NCBI GenBank assembly: GCA_018820005.1
Contig: JAHJOS010000174.1
Coordinates: 1-5,764 of the forward strand
Source of the DNA: Alphaproteobacteria bacterium
Lineage (GTDB): Bacteria; Pseudomonadota; Alphaproteobacteria; Rhizobiales; Devosiaceae
Direction of reading: 5' to 3'
Length of the DNA stretch: 5,764 nt
Shown here piece after piece: positions 5,653-5,764 of this stretch; the first letter of the stretch is position 1, and every line of letters starts with the position of its first letter. A program made the translations under genes and the position numbers. The notes below the pieces were generated by a model, which ran no database searches, was not told the DNA's origin, and saw only the letters and a list, made by a program, of their open reading frames with translations.

Positions 5653-5764
5653 TCAAGGCACGATCACGACCTTGCCGAACAGGCCGCGCGCTTCGGACCG
5701 TTCCATCCCCGCCGCCGCCTCGCCGAGTGGAAAAATCGCTGCGATCACGGGCTTGATCGCACCT
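5653..5764 (-). CDS. C-terminal end of an MDR-family oxidoreductase (quinone/zinc alcohol dehydrogenase type), 5' part outside window
   Basis: Only the last 36 residues and the TGA stop (5653-5655) are inside the window. They read GAIKPVIAAIFPLGEAAAGM followed by ERSEARGLFGKVVIVP. The pattern 'IKPVI...FPLxEAxxAxxxxExxxxxGKVVIxP' is the typical C-terminus of the medium-chain dehydrogenase/reductase superfamily, most often NADPH:quinone reductase-like or zinc-type alcohol dehydrogenases. The nucleotide-binding Rossmann segment and any zinc ligands are outside the window, so the substrate and cofactor cannot be stated. The gene converges on ptsH and is separated from it by the stem-loop, so it is unlikely to belong to the PTS run. 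Confidence 0.8.
   Translation of the reverse strand, partial: GAIKPVIAAIFPLGEAAAGMERSEARGLFGKVVIVP

Noticed and set aside
1..5764. Search for CRISPR arrays, tRNA/rRNA genes, insertion sequences, toxin-antitoxin or phage-defence genes
   Set aside because: No direct-repeat array, RNA gene, transposase or defence motif could be seen; the window is a conserved core-genome locus.

Overview
The window looks like a chromosomal segment of a GC-rich alphaproteobacterium of the order Hyphomicrobiales. A Devosia-like member is my best guess, but this is inferred from gene order and protein flavour, not from any search. The landmark is a divergent arrangement: a phosphoenolpyruvate carboxykinase gene (pckA) on the minus strand, back to back with a plus-strand run chvI - chvG - hprK - manX-type EIIA - ptsH. 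This order is conserved in rhizobia, Agrobacterium and Brucella, where the two-component pair is called ChvI/ChvG, ChvI/ExoS or BvrR/BvrS.

Layout. Positions 1-1290 (minus) hold the N-terminal 430 codons of pckA; its 3' end lies outside the window. Positions 1291-1545 are the divergent promoter region, which contains an 8-bp inverted repeat spaced 51 bp apart. The plus strand then carries chvI (1546-2262), chvG (2271-4082, GTG start, 8 nt after chvI) and hprK (4092-4550, 9 nt after chvG). A 178-bp gap follows, then the EIIA gene (4729-5130), a 60-bp gap with a compact palindrome, and ptsH for HPr (5191-5490). A perfect 17-bp stem-loop (5570-5611) closes the run. It separates the run from the C-terminal end of a converging zinc/quinone-type alcohol dehydrogenase (MDR) gene (5653-5764, minus).

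How the parts fit. ChvG is an inner-membrane histidine kinase with a large periplasmic sensor region, and it signals to the OmpR-type regulator ChvI. HprK, EIIA and HPr form a regulatory, incomplete phosphotransferase system: no sugar permease (EIIB/EIIC) and no Enzyme I are seen here. HPr keeps both the catalytic histidine (H20) and the serine (S51) that HprK would phosphorylate, so it can be read by both inputs. PckA draws on oxaloacetate to make PEP, the phosphoryl donor of the PTS. The locus therefore joins envelope/acid sensing, PEP supply and PEP-dependent signalling.

No clearly undescribed system is visible. The points worth a second look are non-coding: the inverted repeat in the divergent promoter, the palindrome before ptsH, the unexplained 178-bp gap, and the strong hairpin between the converging genes. 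The large minus-strand open frames across chvI, chvG and the PTS genes are shadows of GC-rich coding sequence.
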